DNA of 64,000 bases from Rhodoferax_B sp049316285 (GCF_049316285.1 NZ_JBMOXA010000017.1:1-64000); one strand, 5' to 3'. Shown: positions 7,913 through 17,297, counted from the stretch's first letter. Notes: generated by a model from the sequence alone, not told the origin. Numbers and translations are program-made.

Positions 7913-9748
7913 ATGAAGTTCAATCAGTTGAAAATTGGGGTGCGTCTGGGTATAGGTATTGCGCTGGCGGCCATCTTGTTGGCCATCAATGTGTGGATCG
8001 GTATTTCCGGCATGAGCGGCATCAAGACCCAGTTGGATCTGGCGACGGAGGACCGGGTGCCCAAGGCGGCGGCGATTGCATCCATCAAGGAAAACCTGCT
8101 GCTGCAAGCCGTGACGGTGCGCAACATCGTGTTGTTGACTGATGCCGAGGAAATGAAAAAGGAGGTCGCACTCCTGCAAAAGTCCTACGGCGACGTTGAG
8201 GCCGCGTCCAAGCTGCTGGAGGCCAGACTCATTTCTGCCGACGCCAAAGAAAAGTTCAGCACCTTGAAAGCCACCATCGCCAGCACCCGAGCACCGTTGG
8301 AGGCGGTGGTGACGAAGGGCTTGGCGAACGCAGATCCGGGGGAGTTGCTCAAGCTGTTGACGACCACGGTGCGGCCGGTGCAAATCAAGGCCAGCGTCGA
8401 GGCCACAGAGTTGGGGGCCATCCTGGCGGGCAATGGTGTGCGTGCGCAGGAGCAGGCGAACACAGACTACCACTCCAAGCTGCAACTGCTGATCATCGTC
8501 GGCGTGCTGGCGGTGCTGCTGCTGGTGGTGCTGGGCTACCTGCTGGTCAAGGCGATTACCGGCCCGGTGAATGTGGCCGTTGCGGTGTCGCAAGCGGTGG
8601 CCGAGGGCGACCTGACCACGCGTTTCGACGCTGAGGGCAGAAGCGAAACCGCATTGCTGCTGCAAGCCTTGAAAGCCATGCAGAACAGCCTGGTCACGGT
8701 GGTGAGCAATGTGCGCAGCAATGCCGACGGGGTGGCCACGGCCAGTTCCGAGATTTCACAGGGCAACAACGATTTGTCGGCACGCACAGAACAGCAGGCG
8801 AGTGCGCTGGAAGAGACGGCGGCGTCCATGGAGCAACTCTCCAGCACGGTGAAGCAGAACTCGGACAACGCACGCCAGGCGAATCAATTGGCGCAAAGCG
8901 CTTCCACCGTGGCGGTGCAAGGTGGCGATGTCGTAGGCCAGGTGGTCGAGACCATGAAAGGCATCAACGACAGCAGCAAGAAGATTGCCGACATCATCAG
9001 CGTCATTGACGGCATTGCCTTCCAGACCAATATCCTGGCGCTGAACGCGGCGGTGGAAGCGGCGCGCGCCGGTGAACAAGGGCGCGGCTTTGCCGTGGTC
9101 GCCAGCGAGGTGCGTAGTCTGGCCGGGCGCAGTGCCGAGGCCGCCAAGGAAATCAAGGCCTTGATCTCGGCCAGTGTGGAGCGTGTGGAACAAGGCACGG
9201 CGCTGGTGGATCAGGCCGGGGTGACGATGCAGGAAGTGGTGACTTCGATCCGCCGCGTGACCGACATCATGGGTGAGATCAGTGCCGCAAGTGTGGAGCA
9301 GTCGCAGGGGGTGAGCCAGGTTGGCGAAGCCGTCACACAGATGGACCAGGCCACGCAGCAGAACGCGGCACTGGTGGAGCAGAGTGCGGCGGCCGCGAAC
9401 GCGCTCAAGGGCCAGGCCCAGCAACTGGTGGATGCCGTGGCGGTGTTCAAGCTCTCGGACGGTGCAACGCGTACCGTGTCGTCCGCCGCCTCCTATGCTG
9501 CGGCGCCGACACCGCGCCCCAATCCCATCAAAGCGGGGAAAAGCACTGGCTCCACGGCGAAACCCGCATCCATGCCGCGTGTGAGCGCTGCTGCGCATGC
9601 AGCGCCAAAGCCAGCTCCCGCCGCAACTGCACCCAAAGCTCCGCCCAGAGCGGCGCCCAAGGCGGCTATCACGGCCACCGCATCCTTGCCCGCCCCCAAG
9701 CTCAAGGCGGCTGCCGCGGGAGGCGATGACGACTGGGAGTCGTTCTAA
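7913..9748 (+). CDS. Methyl-accepting chemotaxis protein with C-terminal CheR-docking-like tail
   Basis: 611-aa chemoreceptor. N-terminal membrane segment (about 10-32), a periplasmic four-helix-bundle sensor (about 33-185), a second membrane segment (LLIIVGVLAVLLLVVLGYLL), a HAMP domain, and a long signalling coiled coil with the hairpin tip 'IDGIAFQTNILALNAAVEAARAGEQGRGFAVVA' region (FQTNILALN, GRGFAVVASEVR). After about residue 525 comes an Ala/Pro/Lys-rich flexible tail that ends DDDWESF. WESF resembles the NWETF pentapeptide that tethers CheR/CheB to E. coli receptors. ATG 7913 is chosen because it has a GAGGGA site and gives the standard cytoplasmic N-terminus. The ligand is unknown. 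Confidence 0.93.
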   Translation: MKFNQLKIGVRLGIGIALAAILLAINVWIGISGMSGIKTQLDLATEDRVPKAAAIASIKENLLLQAVTVRNIVLLTDAEEMKKEVALLQKSYGDVEAASKLLEARLISADAKEKFSTLKATIASTRAPLEAVVTKGLANADPGELLKLLTTTVRPVQIKASVEATELGAILAGNGVRAQEQANTDYHSKLQLLIIVGVLAVLLLVVLGYLLVKAITGPVNVAVAVSQAVAEGDLTTRFDAEGRSETALLLQALKAMQNSLVTVVSNVRSNADGVATASSEISQGNNDLSARTEQQASALEETAASMEQLSSTVKQNSDNARQANQLAQSASTVAVQGGDVVGQVVETMKGINDSSKKIADIISVIDGIAFQTNILALNAAVEAARAGEQGRGFAVVASEVRSLAGRSAEAAKEIKALISASVERVEQGTALVDQAGVTMQEVVTSIRRVTDIMGEISAASVEQSQGVSQVGEAVTQMDQATQQNAALVEQSAAAANALKGQAQQLVDAVAVFKLSDGATRTVSSAASYAAAPTPRPNPIKAGKSTGSTAKPASMPRVSAAAHAAPKPAPAATAPKAPPRAAPKAAITATASLPAPKLKAAAAGGDDDWESF

Positions 9749-9812
9749 GGCGAGGCTCTAAAGCCTTTGCCCAGGCCTCGTGAAAGGGCGCCATGCGCCG
9801 CATAATCGGCGC

Positions 9813-10355
9813 ATGGACGATATTGTCAGACAGGCGATGGCCAAGTGGCCCCATGTGCCGAATTGCTACGGTTGGCTGGGGCTAGATGTACGTGGCAACT
9901 GGTACATGCGCGACGATAGGGTGCAAGCGCTGGGCAGTTTTGCCAGCGGTGTGCCGGGCAGCAAAGGCTCGCTGCTGCAGCACGAAAAACTGATCGAGTT
10001 CATTCAGCGCAATTACGAAGCCGATGACGTCGGCCGCTGGTACTTCCAGAATGGGCCGCAGCGGGTCTATGTCGAGCTGGCACGCACGCCGCTGGTGTGG
10101 CGGCTGCAGTCAGATGGTGCCGTAATCAGCCATACCGGGCGCCAGGCTCAGGTGCAGCAGTGTGTTGTAGACGCTGAAGGCCTGCTTTATCTGCAAACCG
10201 ATCTGGGTTTTGGCCTGGTGCACACACAAGATGTGTTGTTGGCGGCCGATTGGATTGAGCAGGGGAAATGGCAGCCACGCGAGATGCTGGCGGCCGATCT
10301 TCCGCAGCAATTTGACTATGTGCTGAGCCCCCAGGCGCAAGTCGATCAGGCCTAG
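9813..10355 (+). CDS. Conserved hypothetical protein (betaproteobacterial DUF)
   Basis: 180-aa soluble protein beginning MDDIVRQAMAKWPHVP. I recognise it as a conserved protein of Burkholderiales with a short DUF designation that I cannot name with certainty. Visible features are a Trp/Tyr-rich N-terminus ('NCYGWLGLDVRGNWYMRDD'), 'RWYFQNGPQRVYVELA', and the C-terminal 'FGLVHTQDVLLAADWIEQGKW'. There are no membrane segments and no cysteine clusters. It stands alone and is followed by a strong terminator shared with the convergent cytochrome gene. Start ATG 9813 gives the usual N-terminus. Confidence 0.75.
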   Translation: MDDIVRQAMAKWPHVPNCYGWLGLDVRGNWYMRDDRVQALGSFASGVPGSKGSLLQHEKLIEFIQRNYEADDVGRWYFQNGPQRVYVELARTPLVWRLQSDGAVISHTGRQAQVQQCVVDAEGLLYLQTDLGFGLVHTQDVLLAADWIEQGKWQPREMLAADLPQQFDYVLSPQAQVDQA

Positions 10356-10368
10356 GCAGCTGCAGCGC

Positions 10369-10401
10369 AAAAAAAAACCGGCCATGCAGCCGGTTTTTTT
10401 T
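10369..10401. terminator. Bidirectional rho-independent terminator
   Basis: AAAACCGGC (10374-10382), loop CATGCA, GCCGGTTTT (10389-10397), flanked by an A-run on the left and a T-run on the right. It serves the hypothetical gene on + and the cytochrome c gene on -. Confidence 0.93.
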
Positions 10402-10431
10402 ATGCCCTGAGGCGGGTTTACTGGACGCGCA

Positions 10432-11052
10432 TTATTTGGCTGCGGCCACTGGCGTGGCGCCGGAGGCCGCCGGTGCCGCTGCCGACGCCCCATCTGCGGG
10501 TGCTGCCGCAGGTTTCGAGGGCACTGGGAACTTGCCACCTGCGGCGTTGGCCATGTAGACCACGGCACGGCCGATTTCCAGATCTTCGAAGTCGCCGCCA
10601 CCTTGTGCGGCCATGGCGCCTTTGCCCTTCAGCGCGGAGTGCAGCAAGGCCTCGTAACCCGTGGAGATGCGGGTGGTCCAGGCGGCAGCATCGCCCAGCT
10701 TAGGCGCACCGGCCACGCCAGCCGCATGGCAGGTTGTGCATTGGGCTTTGAAGACTTCTTCACCGGATTTGAGTTCGCGGTTGGCATCGCGGATTTCGAC
10801 CATGCCGACCTTTTGCAGGCGGACGTTGGCGGCTGCAACGCGCTCTTGTTCGGACAGACCACCCAATCCCACCGAACTGCCATCACCCATGCCGCCGGGC
10901 TTGTAGGCCGAGACCACGAAGAACACCAGGCCAATGATCAGAAAAATTGGAACGACGAAAGAAAAGAAAACCGAAATCAGCAGTTGTTTCGGGTTTTTGA
11001 TAGGGCCGGTATGGGCTTCATCTGCCGCATGATCGTGTGGGGAATCGCTCAT
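10432..11052 (-). CDS. Membrane-anchored c5-type cytochrome c
   Basis: 206-aa c-type cytochrome. An N-terminal membrane anchor (about 24-50, LLISVFFSFVVPIFLIIGLVFFVV) is followed by a periplasmic domain with one haem site, CTTCH (Cys105, Cys108, His109), in the context 'GEEVFKAQCTTCHAAGVAGAPKLGD', split here as GEEVFKAQ and GVAGAPKLGD, which is the cytochrome c5 pattern. The C-terminal 40 residues are Ala/Pro-rich. It probably shuttles electrons to a terminal oxidase. The start is set at the ATG giving MSDSPHDH; a longer frame upstream has no ribosome site. It is preceded by two tandem hairpins. Confidence 0.9.
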   Translation of the reverse strand: MSDSPHDHAADEAHTGPIKNPKQLLISVFFSFVVPIFLIIGLVFFVVSAYKPGGMGDGSSVGLGGLSEQERVAAANVRLQKVGMVEIRDANRELKSGEEVFKAQCTTCHAAGVAGAPKLGDAAAWTTRISTGYEALLHSALKGKGAMAAQGGGDFEDLEIGRAVVYMANAAGGKFPVPSKPAAAPADGASAAAPAASGATPVAAAK

Positions 11053-11115
11053 GTTGTCCTCAATTATTATGGGGGCTCTACTACTGTTTTTGATTATAGC
11101 GACGGCCCTCATAGG

Positions 11116-11195
11116 CTGTTTTTGATCCTTGGCGGATCAAAGACAGCACAACGGGTTCACGGTCTACTGGTGCTCCAATAGACCGTGAACCCGTT
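11116..11195. repeat. Two tandem inverted repeats between the RND operon and the cytochrome gene
   Basis: First hairpin: arms 11116-11128 and 11134-11146 (13 bp, one G-T pair, 5-base loop TTGGC). Second hairpin: perfect 17-bp arms 11150-11166 and 11179-11195 around a 12-base loop, with core GGGTTCACGGTCTA. Neither is followed by a clear T-run on the - strand, so a simple intrinsic terminator is not certain. Confidence 0.85.
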
Positions 11196-11244
11196 CTGAG
11201 GACGCCCAGCCAAGTGTAGGGCCAGGCGGGCTGCGGAGGTGGCT

Positions 11245-12678
11245 TTAAGAGGCCGGGTTTTCCGCAACAGACTTGGCTTGCGGGGCTGGTGGTGGTTCGG
11301 TCCACCCGCCACCCAAGGCCTTGTACAACTCCACCTGGTTCAGCAATTGGCTCTGCTGCGTCTGGACCGCGGCCAACTGCGAGGTGAACAGCGTGCGTAA
11401 CGCCACCTGCAAATCGAGGTAGCTGGCCACGCCGCCTTTGTAGCGCAGATCCGACAGCTTATAAGTGGCTTCGTCGGCTGCCACCTGGGCGCGCAGTGCG
11501 CGTAGCTGTTCATTAAAGGTTGCCTGACCGGCCAGGGCATCCGCGACTTCGCGGAAGGCGGTCTGAATGGCCTTCTCGTACTGGGCCTGCGCAATCGCAC
11601 GGCCTGCATTGGCCGAGTCCAGGTTGGCCTGGTTGCGGCCGGCGTCGAAGATCGGCAGCATCAGCTGCGGCGCCACGGTGAAGCCCCAAGTACCACCCGA
11701 GAACAAGTCGTTGAAGTGTGAACTGGCGGTGCCAGCACCCACGGTGAGCGAGATGTTCGGGAAGAATGCGGCCCGCGCGGCGCCGATGTTGGCGTTGTTG
11801 GCCAGCATGACCTGTTCGGCCTGGCGGATGTCGGGGCGGCTCAACAGCACGTCCGACGGCAGACCCGGCGGCAAGGTATTGACCAGTTGGGTGTTGCCCA
11901 GGGAAGCGTTGGCGGAGAGTTCTCCCAGCGCCCCTAGTGGTTGGCCGACCAGCAGGCTCAGCGCGTTGCGGTCTTGTGCTGTCAGGCGTGTCAGGCGCGC
12001 GCGTTCGGCGCGAGCGGTTTCCGTCAGCGATTGCGCTTGGCGCAAGTCGAGTTCGGAGGCTACGCCGTTGTCGAAACGCAGCTTGGCGAGTTTTTCCGAT
12101 TCGATCCGGCTGTTCACCGTCTGCTCGGTCAGGTCCAGGAGTTCGCGGTCGGCCAGCAGCGCGATGTATCCGCCCGCTACCGACGCAATCAGGCTGATCT
12201 GCGCGCTCTTGCGCGCTTCCTCGGTGGCCAGGTACTGGGCCAAGGCGGCTTCCTTGAGGCTTGCCACGCGGCCGAAGAAGTCCAGCTCCCAGCTGGACGT
12301 GACCAGGCCCACGCTATAGGTGGCGCTGTTGCTGCTGGTGACCTTTTGGCCGCTGGCGCCCAGATTGACGGTGGGGAACTGGTCTGCCCGTTTGATCTGA
12401 AATTGCGCGCGTGCTTGCTCTATGTTGAGCACCGCCACACGCAGGTCGCGGTTGTTTTGCAGTGCGGTTTCAATCAGCCGTTGCAGTTGCGGATCGGTGA
12501 AGAAAGACTGCCACGGCACCTCGGTGGGCGCCTTGCCAGGCGCGGCGACGGTCATGCCTGCCGCCTCGGCAGGCCACTGGCCGGCCACGGGTGCGGCCGG
12601 GCGTTCGTAGGTGGGGATCATCGAGCAGCCGCTCAAAAAAGCGGCCGCTGCCAGACTCAGAATGCTTAACTTACTCAT
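11245..12678 (-). CDS. RND efflux outer-membrane lipoprotein (OprM/NodT family)
   Basis: 477-aa outer-membrane channel of a tripartite drug pump. It has a lipoprotein signal with LSGC (Cys18), then two OEP repeats of the TolC fold, with motifs 'VAVLNIEQARAQFQI', 'VASELDLRQAQSLTETARAERARL' region, 'LLSRPDIRQAEQVMLANNANIGAARAAFFPNI' region and 'YLDLQVALRTLFTSQLA'. The ATG overlaps the stop of the upstream permease gene by 8 bases (ATGAGTAA), so the two are translationally coupled. Third gene of the pump operon. It ends with a Pro/Ala-rich tail. Confidence 0.93.
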   Translation of the reverse strand: MSKLSILSLAAAAFLSGCSMIPTYERPAAPVAGQWPAEAAGMTVAAPGKAPTEVPWQSFFTDPQLQRLIETALQNNRDLRVAVLNIEQARAQFQIKRADQFPTVNLGASGQKVTSSNSATYSVGLVTSSWELDFFGRVASLKEAALAQYLATEEARKSAQISLIASVAGGYIALLADRELLDLTEQTVNSRIESEKLAKLRFDNGVASELDLRQAQSLTETARAERARLTRLTAQDRNALSLLVGQPLGALGELSANASLGNTQLVNTLPPGLPSDVLLSRPDIRQAEQVMLANNANIGAARAAFFPNISLTVGAGTASSHFNDLFSGGTWGFTVAPQLMLPIFDAGRNQANLDSANAGRAIAQAQYEKAIQTAFREVADALAGQATFNEQLRALRAQVAADEATYKLSDLRYKGGVASYLDLQVALRTLFTSQLAAVQTQQSQLLNQVELYKALGGGWTEPPPAPQAKSVAENPAS

Positions 12679-15600
12679 GGCTACCGACTCCGGTATGTTT
12701 GGCGTGCTCGGCGTAGATTTCCGCCTGGCGCGCGCTGCCCTTGAAAACACTGCGGATCAGCACAAAGAAGATCGGCACAAAAATCACCGCCAGGATGGTG
12801 CCGGTGATCATGCCGCCCAGCACCGCCGAGCCGATGGCACGTTGGCTGGCCGAGCTGGCGCCGCTGGCAATGGCCAAGGGCAGCACACCCAGCATGAACG
12901 CCATCGACGTCATGATGATCGGACGGAAGCGCAGGTGGGCGGCCTCGAGCGCTGCTTCGATCACGCCCTTGCCTTGGGCCTGTAGATCCTTGGCAAACTC
13001 AATGATCAAAATCGCGTTCTTGGCCGACAAACCAATGATGGTGACCAGTCCCACCTGGAAGTAGACGTCGGCCGCGTACGAGCGCGACCAGGTCGCCAGC
13101 AGCACGCCCAGCACACCCAGCGGCACGACCAGAATCACCGACATCGGGATAGACCAGCTTTCATACAGCGCGGCCAGGCACAGGAACACCGCCAGGATGG
13201 CGAAGCCGTAGAGCACCACGGCTTGCGAGCCGGCGAGCTTTTCTTCGCGCGACAGCGCCGTCCACTCGTAGCCGAAGCCCGGTGGCAGCTGTGCGGCCAG
13301 ACGTTCCATTTCGGCCATGGCGGCTCCGCTGCTGTAGCCGGGTGCACCAGCGCCTTCAATACGCATGGCGGGGTAGCCGTTGTAGCGCACGGTCTGCATA
13401 GGGCCGGTGATCCAGCGCGTCGAGGCGAAGGACGACAGTGGCACGGCCTGGCCGGTGTTGTTCAGCGCATTGATCTTCAGCAGATCTTGCGGCTGCATGC
13501 GGTCTTTTGCGTCGGCTTGCACCACCACACGTTGCAGACGGCCCTGATTCGGGAAGTCGTTGACGTAGCTGGAGCCCAGCGCCGTAGAAAGCGCGCTGTT
13601 GATGGCACTGAAGCTCACGCCCAGTGCGTTGGCCTTGTCGCGGTCAATGTCGATCTGCAGCTGGGCCGCATCTTCCAGCCCGTTGGGGCGCACTTGCGTG
13701 AGGATGGGGCTCTTAGAGGCCATGCCCAGCAGTTGGTTGCGGGCCGCGAGCAGGGCGTCGTGGCCCAGGCTGGCGCGGTCTTGCAAACGGAAGGTGAAGC
13801 CGCTGGAGGTGCCCAGTTCGGGAATCGCCGGTGGGCTCAGCGGGTAGATGAACGCATCACGAATGCCAGACAGTGCACCGAAGGCCCGACCCGCGATGGC
13901 CGAAGCCTGGTGTTGCGGTTCGTGGCGTTCGTCCCAGTCCTTCAAGGTCACGAAGGCCAGGCCTGCGTTCTGCCCGGTACCCGAGAAGCTGAAGCCCAGC
14001 ACACCGACCATGCTCTGCACTTCGGGCTGCTTGAGGATGTAGTCCTCGACCTGGGCCATCACCTTGCTGGTGCGCTCTTGCGTGGCGCCCGGCGGCAACT
14101 GCACGTTGATGATCAGGTTGCCCTGGTCTTCATCGGGCAGGAACGAGGTCGGCAGGCGGTTGTAGACCAGCACCACCGCAGCCACCAGTGCCGCGTAGAT
14201 GATCATGTAGCGGCCGGCCTTTTTCAGCAGGCGCGCGACAAAGCCTTCATATGACTTGGCGGTGCGCGAGAAGCCACGGTTGAACCAGCCGAAGAAACCT
14301 TTCTTCTCGTGGTGGTGGCCTGCCTCGACCGGCTTGAGCAGCGTGGCGCACAAGGCCGGCGTGAGCGACAGCGCCAGGAACGCGGAGAACGCGATCGACA
14401 CCACCATCACCGCCGAGAACTGGCGGTAGATATTGCCCACCGAGCCGGAGAAGAAAGCCAGCGGCACAAACACGGCGATCAGCACCACCGTCACACCAAT
14501 GATGGCGCCGGAGATCTGGCCCATGGCCTTGCGTGTGGCCTGCAGCGGCGGCAAACCTTCTTCGCTCATGATGCGTTCGACGTTTTCGACCACCACAATC
14601 GCATCGTCCACCACGATACCGATCACCAGCACCATGCCGAACATGGTCAGCACGTTGATCGAGAAGCCCAGGGCCAGCAGTGCCGAGAACGTGCCCAAAA
14701 GGGCCACCGGCACCACGATGGATGGAATCAGCGTGTAGCGGATGTTCTGCAGGAACAGGAACATCACCAGGAACACCAGCACGATGGCCTCTATCAGCGT
14801 GTGCGCCACCTTCTCGATGGAGATGCCAACGAAGCGTGAGCTGTCGTAAGGTACGTTGAACGACACACCATCCGGGAAGAACTTTTGCAGTTCGGCCATG
14901 CGTGTCTTGACCAGCTTGGCCGTGGCCATGGCGTTGCCCGAGGGCGACAGCTGGACACCGATGCCCACGGCCGGTTGGCCGTTCAGGCGCGCGCTGGTGG
15001 AGTAGCTTTGTGCACCGAGTTCGATGCGGGCCACGTCCTTCAGGCGCACTTGCGAGCCGTCAGCATTGGCGCGCAGCACGATGTTGCCGAATTGCTCGAC
15101 CGTGCTGAGCTGGCCGCTGACCACCACCGTGGCGCTGATGCCCTGGCCGCTGATGTTGGGCAGGTCGCCAATGGTGCCCGAAGCCACCTGGGCGTTCTGG
15201 CCGCTGATGGCGGTGTTGACGTCGGCCGTGGAGAGCTTGTAGCCCACCAGCTTGGCCGGGTCTATCCAGATGCGCATGGCGTGTTCGGTGCCGAACAACT
15301 GCGCCTGGCCCACGCCCGAAGTCCGTTGGATTTCCGGCAGGATGTTGCGCGAGGCGTAGTCGCCCAGCGCATTGGTGTCGACATCCGGGTTGGTGGACGA
15401 CAACATCACAAACAACAGGAAGTTGTTGCGTGACTTGTCGACACGCACACCTTGTTGTGTCACGGCCGATGGCAGGCGCGGCGTGGCACGCGACAAGCGG
15501 TTCTGCACGTCCACCTGCGCCAGGTCGGCGTTGGTGCCGGGCTCGAAGCTCAGCGTCAGCGAACCGGTGCCGTCGGCTTGCGCCACGGCTTCCATGTAGA

Positions 15601-15826
15601 TCATGCCGGGCGAGCCGTTCATTTCGCGTTCGATCACACTCAGCACGCTTTGCTCCAGCGTCTGCGCCGAGGCGCCTGGGTAGGCGACGTTGATCACGAT
15701 GGCGGGCGGCGCCACGGGTGGGTATTGCGCCACCGGCAGTTGCGTGATGGAGATCACCCCCATCACGATGATGAACAGCGAAACCACCCACGCAAAAATC
15801 GGGCGGTCGATAAAAAACTTTGCCAT
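12671..15826 (-). CDS. RND multidrug efflux permease (AcrB/MexB, HAE1 family)
   Basis: 1051-aa inner-membrane proton/drug antiporter of normal family length. It starts 'MAKFFIDRPIFAWVVSLFI', has the periplasmic porter domains, and 'GIVVDDAIVVVENVERIM' in TM4, which contains the paired Asp residues of the proton relay. The second-half repeat contains 'GLSAKNAILIIEFAKDL' with the partner Lys. Operon order adaptor-permease-channel is the standard mexAB-oprM/ttgABC arrangement. It lies 12 bases downstream of the adaptor gene. Likely substrates are hydrophobic drugs, solvents or bile-like compounds. Confidence 0.96.
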   Translation of the reverse strand: MAKFFIDRPIFAWVVSLFIIVMGVISITQLPVAQYPPVAPPAIVINVAYPGASAQTLEQSVLSVIEREMNGSPGMIYMEAVAQADGTGSLTLSFEPGTNADLAQVDVQNRLSRATPRLPSAVTQQGVRVDKSRNNFLLFVMLSSTNPDVDTNALGDYASRNILPEIQRTSGVGQAQLFGTEHAMRIWIDPAKLVGYKLSTADVNTAISGQNAQVASGTIGDLPNISGQGISATVVVSGQLSTVEQFGNIVLRANADGSQVRLKDVARIELGAQSYSTSARLNGQPAVGIGVQLSPSGNAMATAKLVKTRMAELQKFFPDGVSFNVPYDSSRFVGISIEKVAHTLIEAIVLVFLVMFLFLQNIRYTLIPSIVVPVALLGTFSALLALGFSINVLTMFGMVLVIGIVVDDAIVVVENVERIMSEEGLPPLQATRKAMGQISGAIIGVTVVLIAVFVPLAFFSGSVGNIYRQFSAVMVVSIAFSAFLALSLTPALCATLLKPVEAGHHHEKKGFFGWFNRGFSRTAKSYEGFVARLLKKAGRYMIIYAALVAAVVLVYNRLPTSFLPDEDQGNLIINVQLPPGATQERTSKVMAQVEDYILKQPEVQSMVGVLGFSFSGTGQNAGLAFVTLKDWDERHEPQHQASAIAGRAFGALSGIRDAFIYPLSPPAIPELGTSSGFTFRLQDRASLGHDALLAARNQLLGMASKSPILTQVRPNGLEDAAQLQIDIDRDKANALGVSFSAINSALSTALGSSYVNDFPNQGRLQRVVVQADAKDRMQPQDLLKINALNNTGQAVPLSSFASTRWITGPMQTVRYNGYPAMRIEGAGAPGYSSGAAMAEMERLAAQLPPGFGYEWTALSREEKLAGSQAVVLYGFAILAVFLCLAALYESWSIPMSVILVVPLGVLGVLLATWSRSYAADVYFQVGLVTIIGLSAKNAILIIEFAKDLQAQGKGVIEAALEAAHLRFRPIIMTSMAFMLGVLPLAIASGASSASQRAIGSAVLGGMITGTILAVIFVPIFFVLIRSVFKGSARQAEIYAEHAKHTGVGSHE

Positions 15827-15838
15827 GCTGCGGGCTCC

Positions 15839-17119
15839 TTACTTGCTGGCAGCCGCCGTGGCCGCTGAGGCGGCGGGGGCTTTGGCAGCAGTTGGTGCAG
15901 CTGCACCCGCAGCCGCCGCGGAGGCGTCGGCGGGTTGCCATGGCACGGGCTTCACCGGGGCGTCGCCGCGCAGCTTCTGGAAGCCGTCGACCATCACCTG
16001 GTCGCCGTCTTTCAGGCCGTCGACCACCACCCAGTTATTGCCCTTGGCCGAACTGATCTTCACCTTGCGTGGGGCGACCTTGCCGTCGGCGCCCACCACC
16101 ATCACGCTGTCGCCCTTGTTGCCACGGGTGACGGCTTGCTGGGGAACAGGGAAGGCGTTGGCGGCTTGTGATTGCTCCAGGCGTACACGCACATAAAGGC
16201 CAGGCAACAGCAGGCCCTTGGGGTTGGGCACTTCGGCGCGCAGTGTGATCTGGCCCGTGTTGGCGTCGACCGTCAGGTCCGAGAACAGCAGGCGGCCGGC
16301 TTGGGCGTATTCGCCCTGGCCGTCCAGAATGATGCGCACGCTGGCGGCTTCGGCGCCGGGGGCGCGCTTGAGTTGGCCGCTTTCCAGGCCACGGCGCAGC
16401 GCCAACACTTCACCAGCCGATTGCGTGAAGTTCACGTACATCGGGTTGATTTGCTGAATCACGGCCAGGGCCGTGGCTTCACCCTGGCCGACCAGGGCAC
16501 CTTCGGTGACCAGCGCACGGCCAATGCGGCCGGAGATAGGCGCGGTGACCTGGCTGTAGTCCAGATTGATCTTGGCGGTCTGCACGGCGGCCTTGCCCAC
16601 GGCCACGCTGGCTTCGGCTTGTGCGGCGGCGGCCACGGCGTTCACGTAGTCTTGTTTGCTGATGGCATTGGCTTCCACCAGCGGCTTGTAGCGCTCGGCC
16701 AAGGCGGTGGCTTGCTGCAGGTTCGCTTGCGCACTGGCCAGCGAGGCCTGCGCACTCTGGTAAGAGGCGGCATACGGTGCCGAGTCGATGGCAAAAAGCG
16801 TTTGGCCGGCCTTCACATCGCTGCCCTCGGCGAACAGGCGCTTTTGCAAAATGCCAGCGGCGCGGGCACGCACTTCGGCCACGCGCGAGGCTTCCAGGCG
16901 GCCTGGCAACTCGTTGACCAGGTCGACTTCACCCAACTTGACGGTGACGACGCCGACTTCGGCCGGCGGAGGCGCGCCGCCGCCAGCTTGGGCACCACCT
17001 TCCCCACTCTTTTGGCCGCAGGCTGCGAGCAAGGCCGCAGCGGCCAACACGGATGGGACTAAAAGCAGGCCACGGATGGACTGCAGCGTAAGACGCTGTG
17101 GGGTGCGTTGGAGAGACAT
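15839..17119 (-). CDS. RND efflux periplasmic adaptor lipoprotein (AcrA/MexA family)
   Basis: 426-aa membrane-fusion protein. Lipoprotein signal with LAAC (Cys34), then a Gly-rich linker, the biotinyl-lipoyl and alpha-hairpin region ('LPGRLEASRVAEVRARAAGI', 'ARAAGILQKRLFAEGSDVKAGQ' region), the beta-barrel ('VNFTQSAGEV', 'LRAEVPNPKGLLLPGLYVRVRL' region) and an Ala-rich tail. Start ATG 17119 has a strong GGAAGGAA site; the longer frame above it has none. First gene of the pump operon, divergent from the TetR regulator with the palindromic operator in between, so repression by that regulator is likely. Confidence 0.94.
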   Translation of the reverse strand: MSLQRTPQRLTLQSIRGLLLVPSVLAAAALLAACGQKSGEGGAQAGGGAPPPAEVGVVTVKLGEVDLVNELPGRLEASRVAEVRARAAGILQKRLFAEGSDVKAGQTLFAIDSAPYAASYQSAQASLASAQANLQQATALAERYKPLVEANAISKQDYVNAVAAAAQAEASVAVGKAAVQTAKINLDYSQVTAPISGRIGRALVTEGALVGQGEATALAVIQQINPMYVNFTQSAGEVLALRRGLESGQLKRAPGAEAASVRIILDGQGEYAQAGRLLFSDLTVDANTGQITLRAEVPNPKGLLLPGLYVRVRLEQSQAANAFPVPQQAVTRGNKGDSVMVVGADGKVAPRKVKISSAKGNNWVVVDGLKDGDQVMVDGFQKLRGDAPVKPVPWQPADASAAAAGAAAPTAAKAPAASAATAAASK

Positions 17120-17233
17120 GCAATTCCTTCCGGGGGAAACAAGCAACGGGAAAACAGGCAGAAAGCGAAAGAGGCGGCGACCACAGGGGTCACATGCGAA
17201 CCCCAAATAGTACCGAAATCACGTGATGTTTTG

Positions 17234-17257
17234 TATACATACACTGATGAATGTATA
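17234..17257. promoter_or_regulatory. Predicted TetR/AcrR-type operator
   Basis: A 24-bp palindrome, TATACAT and ATGTATA arms 10 bases apart, lies in the 178-base divergent region between the adaptor gene and the tetR gene. It has the same length and nearly the same half-sites as the 24-bp E. coli AcrR operator (known). It overlaps the likely promoter area of both genes, so it could control both. Confidence 0.75.
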
Positions 17258-17297
17258 ATAGCAGAATTCCATCAAAGTAGTAACAAACCCTAGGTAA

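Noticed and set aside
11116..11195. CRISPR-like repeats
   Set aside because: Only two different hairpins, no regularly spaced identical repeats. No CRISPR array was seen anywhere in the window.
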